Shown here: positions 5,618 to 8,485 of the stretch, piece after piece
Layout of the letters: every line of letters starts with the position of its first letter
How positions within the stretch are numbered: position 1 is the stretch's first letter
Source: Candidatus Heimdallarchaeota archaeon
GTDB taxonomy: Archaea; Asgardarchaeota; Heimdallarchaeia; Heimdallarchaeales; Heimdallarchaeaceae
Direction: 5' to 3'
DNA: 8,485 nucleotides
Assembly (NCBI GenBank): GCA_030628305.1
Contig: DAOVRE010000054.1
Location: 1-8,485, forward strand
Translations under genes and position numbers: made by a program
The notes under the pieces: generated by a model
What the model was told of the DNA's origin: nothing
The model's input: the letters and a program-made list of their open reading frames with translations, nothing else
Databases searched by the model: none

Positions 5618-6325
5618 TTAGGAATAAATTTTCATAACTGTATCAACTATTGCTTTGATCTCATTTGGCTCATTGAGCACATAGTCTGGTTTTAGTTCTA
5701 GGAGATCACCAGGCTTACTTGAACCATATGTTGCAGCAACCGCGATTACTCCTGCTTCTTTTGCACTTTGAATATCAAATTCAGTATCACCAATCATCAA
5801 AGTTCTTTCTTTAGAAAAACCATAGCGTATCATTATTCTTCTAATTGCATGACTTTTGGTATTTTCCACAGTACCTATGGGGTAGTCAAAATAATCTTGT
5901 ATATCATAGAAATTCAACCAATATTCCATTCTATCCTGCGGTTTTCGAGATACAATTCCAGTATAGTGAGCATTGTGCAAAGATTCTATTATTTCTCTAA
6001 TACCAGGATAGAGAGAACGAAGATGCGCATATTTTGGTGTGAGTTCTTCATACTTCTTTGCAGCTTCTATTATTACCTTATTGTCTTCGGTTTCTAAGAA
6101 GAATCTGAAATCATCCTTTTGGTCAGTATTTCCAACTCTCTCACTAAATATTTCTTCTGAAAAAGCCTTGTTAGATATGCTTTCAATAGTTTCCTTCATT
6201 TGAGCTGCATAAGCGTCCTTAGAATTAGCTAAAACACCATCAAAATCAAAAATAATTAGCAAGCTTGAATTGATATCCTTAGAATTCACCTTCAGTAACC
6301 TCGCAAATATATTTAGAGTATTCAT
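5618..6325 (-). CDS. HAD-superfamily hydrolase, phosphoglycolate phosphatase-like
   Basis: A HAD phosphatase, 235 residues from ATG (6325), cytosolic. Motif I IFDFDGVLANS has nucleophile Asp27 and acid/base Asp29. Motif II is the Ser in GIVSRK (Ser126), motif III is Lys157 in NTKSHA, and motif IV is IGDTEFD (Asp180, Asp184). A helical cap (about 35-115) follows motif I, as in Gph/PGM-type enzymes. C-terminal GVIAVAATYG and PDYVLNEPNEI are typical of the Gph group. The substrate is some small phosphate ester and cannot be specified. The start is uncertain: the family usually begins only a few residues before DFDG, so GTG at 6289 or TTG at 6262 are serious alternatives, and a TATA-like box at 6308-6315 favours them. 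A longer TTG start at 6385 would overlap the upstream gene and is unlikely. Confidence 0.9.
   Translation of the reverse strand: MNTLNIFARLLKVNSKDINSSLLIIFDFDGVLANSKDAYAAQMKETIESISNKAFSEEIFSERVGNTDQKDDFRFFLETEDNKVIIEAAKKYEELTPKYAHLRSLYPGIREIIESLHNAHYTGIVSRKPQDRMEYWLNFYDIQDYFDYPIGTVENTKSHAIRRIMIRYGFSKERTLMIGDTEFDIQSAKEAGVIAVAATYGSSKPGDLLELKPDYVLNEPNEIKAIVDTVMKIYS
6308..6315 (-). promoter_or_regulatory. TATA-like box inside the 5' end of the HAD gene
   Basis: TAAATATA on the minus strand, within CTAAATATATTTG, lies after the ATG at 6325 but before the alternative GTG (6289) and TTG (6262) starts. If used, the transcript would start near 6285 and the protein at TTG 6262, with AAGGA at 6276-6280 in the leader (13 nt before TTG, longer than ideal). 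Confidence 0.3.
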
Positions 6326-6354
6326 AAAGAATATAGATAAGCAAATAAGTTTTT

Positions 6355-7089
6355 TTATTGCTCTTTCTTTAAAGGCGCGCTGCAAGTAGAGCAGAAAGAA
6401 GTATTCTCTTCATTGACTGCTTGGCAGTTCCAACACTTGATTTCCTTGATTTTTCGTAAACCTAATTGACCAGTTCTTTCCCTGAAATCAAAATCCTCAA
6501 AACCCATTGCGCGTTCTTCCCTCTTTTTAGCAAGTTTGTCACTTACTTTACTTAAATCATCGTAAAAATGATCAATTTCACCTGCTCTTTCTTGAAATTT
6601 TCTATGTTCTTCAGCTCGAGCTTCAAAATCAAAAATGTATTTGAAATATTGTCTTACGTTCATGTTTTTCTCTCGGAGATAACGTTTGATGAGAAACAAA
6701 ACAGCAAATAATTCGATTACTCCTAGCGTAATTAATAGTGCTACTTTGACATAAACAGTAACTGTTCCCGGAGAAAATGCTACGTAGAAACTAATGGGTA
6801 AAAACCCAGCAGCTATAATCATTAATGGTATACCTAATATTAGATATAATGCTTCATTGATAGCACTTGCAATGATGTAACCTCTACCAGAAAAGAATTC
6901 AAGCATGTAATAGGAAATAACTATGACTGCAACAATTGCAAAAGTTATGCCCCCAGCTAGCTTAAGAAACTTATTATCGACAATAAATCCGTAAATAATA
7001 CCTGCTAGAATAATCAATCCTACAATGATTTGTTGTATCATATTTTCTCTTCTGAAAACCTTTCGTTTTCCCTCAGGTAGTCCATGCAT
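6355..7089 (-). CDS. four-helix membrane protein with cytoplasmic C-terminal zinc ribbon
   Basis: About 244 residues from ATG (7089). TTG at 7098 (+3 residues) and ATG at 7041 (16 residues shorter, starting right at the first helix) are alternatives. Four transmembrane segments are seen at about 19-37, 42-64, 80-104 and 110-134. The basic N-terminus (KRKVFRR) and KRYLREK after the last helix put both ends in the cytoplasm. Residues 138-216 are highly charged and probably helical or coiled-coil. The protein ends in a zinc ribbon CWNC-X10-CSTC (Cys 219, 222, 233, 236). The family is unknown to me. The design, membrane part plus terminal zinc ribbon, is shared with the unrelated protein at 2339-3046. 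It ends 29 nt before the HAD start. A role as a membrane scaffold or sensor is only a guess. Confidence 0.85.
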   Translation of the reverse strand: MHGLPEGKRKVFRRENMIQQIIVGLIILAGIIYGFIVDNKFLKLAGGITFAIVAVIVISYYMLEFFSGRGYIIASAINEALYLILGIPLMIIAAGFLPISFYVAFSPGTVTVYVKVALLITLGVIELFAVLFLIKRYLREKNMNVRQYFKYIFDFEARAEEHRKFQERAGEIDHFYDDLSKVSDKLAKKREERAMGFEDFDFRERTGQLGLRKIKEIKCWNCQAVNEENTSFCSTCSAPLKKEQ

Positions 7090-7130
7090 AGTAATCAAAA
7101 AAATGATTTAGTAACCACTTATGTATGTTG

Positions 7131-7138
7131 TTATTTAA
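7131..7138 (-). promoter_or_regulatory. TATA-like box for the four-helix zinc-ribbon gene
   Basis: TTAAATAA on the minus strand (CTTAAATAAC) is centred about 45 nt before the ATG at 7089 and predicts a transcript start near 7108 with a leader of about 19 nt lacking a Shine-Dalgarno sequence. It follows the U-rich terminator of the upstream gene. Confidence 0.4.
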
Positions 7139-7161
7139 GCATACAGAATAACCATAAATCA

Positions 7162-7191
7162 ACAAAAAATGGAAAAAATGGAGAAGGAAAA
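7162..7191 (-). terminator. U-rich terminator after the beta-helix surface protein
   Basis: Immediately after the stop codon the minus strand reads TTTTCCTTCTCC followed by two runs of six T (7173-7178 and 7164-7169). Repeated T-tracts just past a stop are typical archaeal termination signals. No hairpin is needed or seen. Confidence 0.5.
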
Positions 7192-8485
7192 TTATTCTTC
7201 TCGTTTTCGTCTTCGTCTAATGACAACAATTGCTTGAATTAGTAGAAGGGTCCCACCAATACTCAATAGAGTTATTGCATCAAATCCTGCATCTGAAATC
7301 GACTCTATTGCTATTGTATAGTTATATACTGTTCTGTGAATTGTTCCATTAACATCTACAGCTAATATGAAATAATTTATCACAATGCCTACATCGAAAA
7401 AGGTATTGAATTCATAGAAATAGATACTAGTGGTTGAATTGTATGACATAAAAGTTGTGAAGCTCTCACTTGAATTATCTGATGGATCGAATACTGTCCA
7501 AGTTAAATTGACATGTCTTTTACCATCAATGATTTCAAAATCAGTTCTATTTTCAATTCGTACTCGAATAAAATATTCGAATTCATCAAAGAAGGTTTGT
7601 GTTGCAACATCTATTTCAACATCTTCATCGTTTAGGATTGTGGTATAGACTTCTGGATCATAGATAATAATTGGTGTCTCTAAAGAGGTGAGCACTGTAT
7701 AAGTGTTGTTTTCAGATAGCAATTCAATGGTATCAACTCCGTCAATATACTCGATTCTAATTCTGAATGTTACGTAATAATTATACAGCTGTGCGGGGAT
7801 AAATCCTTCATAGAGATTAATAGTACCAATTGAACCAATTGGGGCTTCTGATGCAGTAACATCGATAGAATACCAATTAGATTCATCATTGAGTGAGTAA
7901 TCTAGATAAACTGTCACATCTACTCCGGAAGGCACGAACACTTGTGTGGTTACAATAACGTCCATGGTGTCATCAGGAGTATCTATATCTCTTGTAACGA
8001 ATTCTATTGTTGGTTTAACAATATAGACTCTATCCAATGGAGCATGATCAATGATATCAAATACTAACAAATCTATAGTTACTGAATCAATCAATACTTC
8101 ATCAGCTACGTTTCCTTCATAATAATTGCCAACAATGGTAACATTTGTTAAATCGTAATCAAATCTTCCAATACAATTTTCAATTGTCCCATAATTTCCA
8201 ACGGTTAAGAAGTTATTATAATAAACCTTGAACCCATTGCTTGATTTCAGGTAAATTGCATCTAAAACAATTTGATCAAATGTATTTCCGAATATTTTTG
8301 CATTCTCACAAGTAAGAATTTGTAACCCATAATTAAGAGAACTGTAATCACCGTTTTTGATAAGTAGGGAGATTGTATTTCTTGCTACAATACCAATATC
8401 GGAAGTATTGACTTGGTTACCAAGTAACTGAACATTTTCAGAAAACCAGATACTAATTCCATACGTAGAATCAAAAACACCGTTA
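7192..8485 (-). CDS. C-terminal part of a membrane-anchored right-handed beta-helix (NosD-like) surface protein
   Basis: The frame is open to the right edge, giving the last 430 residues; the N-terminus lies outside. A TTG at 8094 is internal, not the start, because the coding pattern continues above it. Residues 1-125 contain at least four coils of about 20-24 residues of the form YGISIWFSENVQLLGN, YGLQILTCENAKIFGN and AIYLKSSNGFKVYYNN: parallel beta-helix (PbH1) repeats as in NosD-type and pectate-lyase-like proteins. They end in VGNYY and a degenerate version (HAPLDRVYIVKP) of the usual NosD closing motif. Two beta-sandwich-like regions follow (about 158-269 and 270-393), rich in N-X-S/T sequons (at least seven). 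A transmembrane helix (about 402-422) and the tail RRRRKREE anchor it in the membrane with the bulk outside. Likely roles are adhesion or carbohydrate binding/cleavage; no catalytic residues can be identified in the visible part. Confidence 0.85.
   Translation of the reverse strand, partial: NGVFDSTYGISIWFSENVQLLGNQVNTSDIGIVARNTISLLIKNGDYSSLNYGLQILTCENAKIFGNTFDQIVLDAIYLKSSNGFKVYYNNFLTVGNYGTIENCIGRFDYDLTNVTIVGNYYEGNVADEVLIDSVTIDLLVFDIIDHAPLDRVYIVKPTIEFVTRDIDTPDDTMDVIVTTQVFVPSGVDVTVYLDYSLNDESNWYSIDVTASEAPIGSIGTINLYEGFIPAQLYNYYVTFRIRIEYIDGVDTIELLSENNTYTVLTSLETPIIIYDPEVYTTILNDEDVEIDVATQTFFDEFEYFIRVRIENRTDFEIIDGKRHVNLTWTVFDPSDNSSESFTTFMSYNSTTSIYFYEFNTFFDVGIVINYFILAVDVNGTIHRTVYNYTIAIESISDAGFDAITLLSIGGTLLLIQAIVVIRRRRKREE

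Noticed and set aside
5768..6097. 109-residue open frame on plus
   Set aside because: Antisense inside the HAD phosphatase; Ile/Tyr/Ser-rich with no domain, while the HAD motifs on the other strand are complete.
4773..6325. HAD phosphatase and nitrilase as a two-gene operon
   Set aside because: The 44-nt gap contains the best TATA box of the window at leaderless spacing, so separate transcription is more likely. I know of no pathway needing both.
7430..7648. 72-residue open frame on plus
   Set aside because: Antisense inside the beta-sandwich region of the surface protein; no independent support.
1..8485. tRNA genes, CRISPR arrays, insertion sequences, riboswitches
   Set aside because: I scanned the intergenic stretches on both strands and saw no cloverleaf with a T-loop motif, no regular repeat array, no transposase and no conserved riboswitch core.

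Overview
The window is AT-rich (about one third G+C by eye) and looks archaeal. TATA-like boxes (TTTTTAAAA, TTTTAAAT, TTTAAATA) sit about 26-30 nt upstream of three minus-strand ATG codons, as expected for leaderless or nearly leaderless mRNAs. Shine-Dalgarno sequences are mostly absent, genes end in short U-rich tracts, and the nitrilase closely resembles Pyrococcus nitrilases. A SIRT6/SIRT7-type sirtuin, two membrane proteins with cytoplasmic C-terminal zinc ribbons, and a membrane-anchored beta-helix surface protein would suit an Asgard-type archaeon. That placement is inference; no rRNA or informational marker gene is present.

Layout, left to right. Positions 1-77 may hold the beginning of an unidentified minus-strand gene, next to a 10-bp inverted repeat. 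A class IV-like sirtuin lies on minus (104-862), divergent from an M20 metallopeptidase on plus (957-2315). The peptidase converges on a secreted, single-pass membrane protein with a zinc-ribbon tail (2339-3046, minus). A YdjM/DUF457-like multi-pass membrane protein follows on plus (3207-3794). It converges on a run of five minus-strand genes: a beta-class DNA methyltransferase (3807-4706), a nitrilase-superfamily amidohydrolase (4773-5573), a HAD phosphatase (5618-6325), a four-helix membrane protein with a zinc-ribbon tail (6355-7089), and the C-terminal 430 residues of a beta-helix surface protein (7192 to the window edge).

Most genes appear to be single transcription units: they alternate in strand or have their own TATA-like box even in the co-directional run. 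I see no operon-like pathway, defence island, tRNA, CRISPR array or insertion sequence. The genes fall into loose themes: NAD-dependent protein deacylation, DNA methylation, small-molecule hydrolysis, and a cell-surface/membrane group. The points of most interest are the eukaryote-type sirtuin, the repeated membrane-plus-zinc-ribbon design, and the orphan methyltransferase. No intergenic stretch exceeds about 160 bases.
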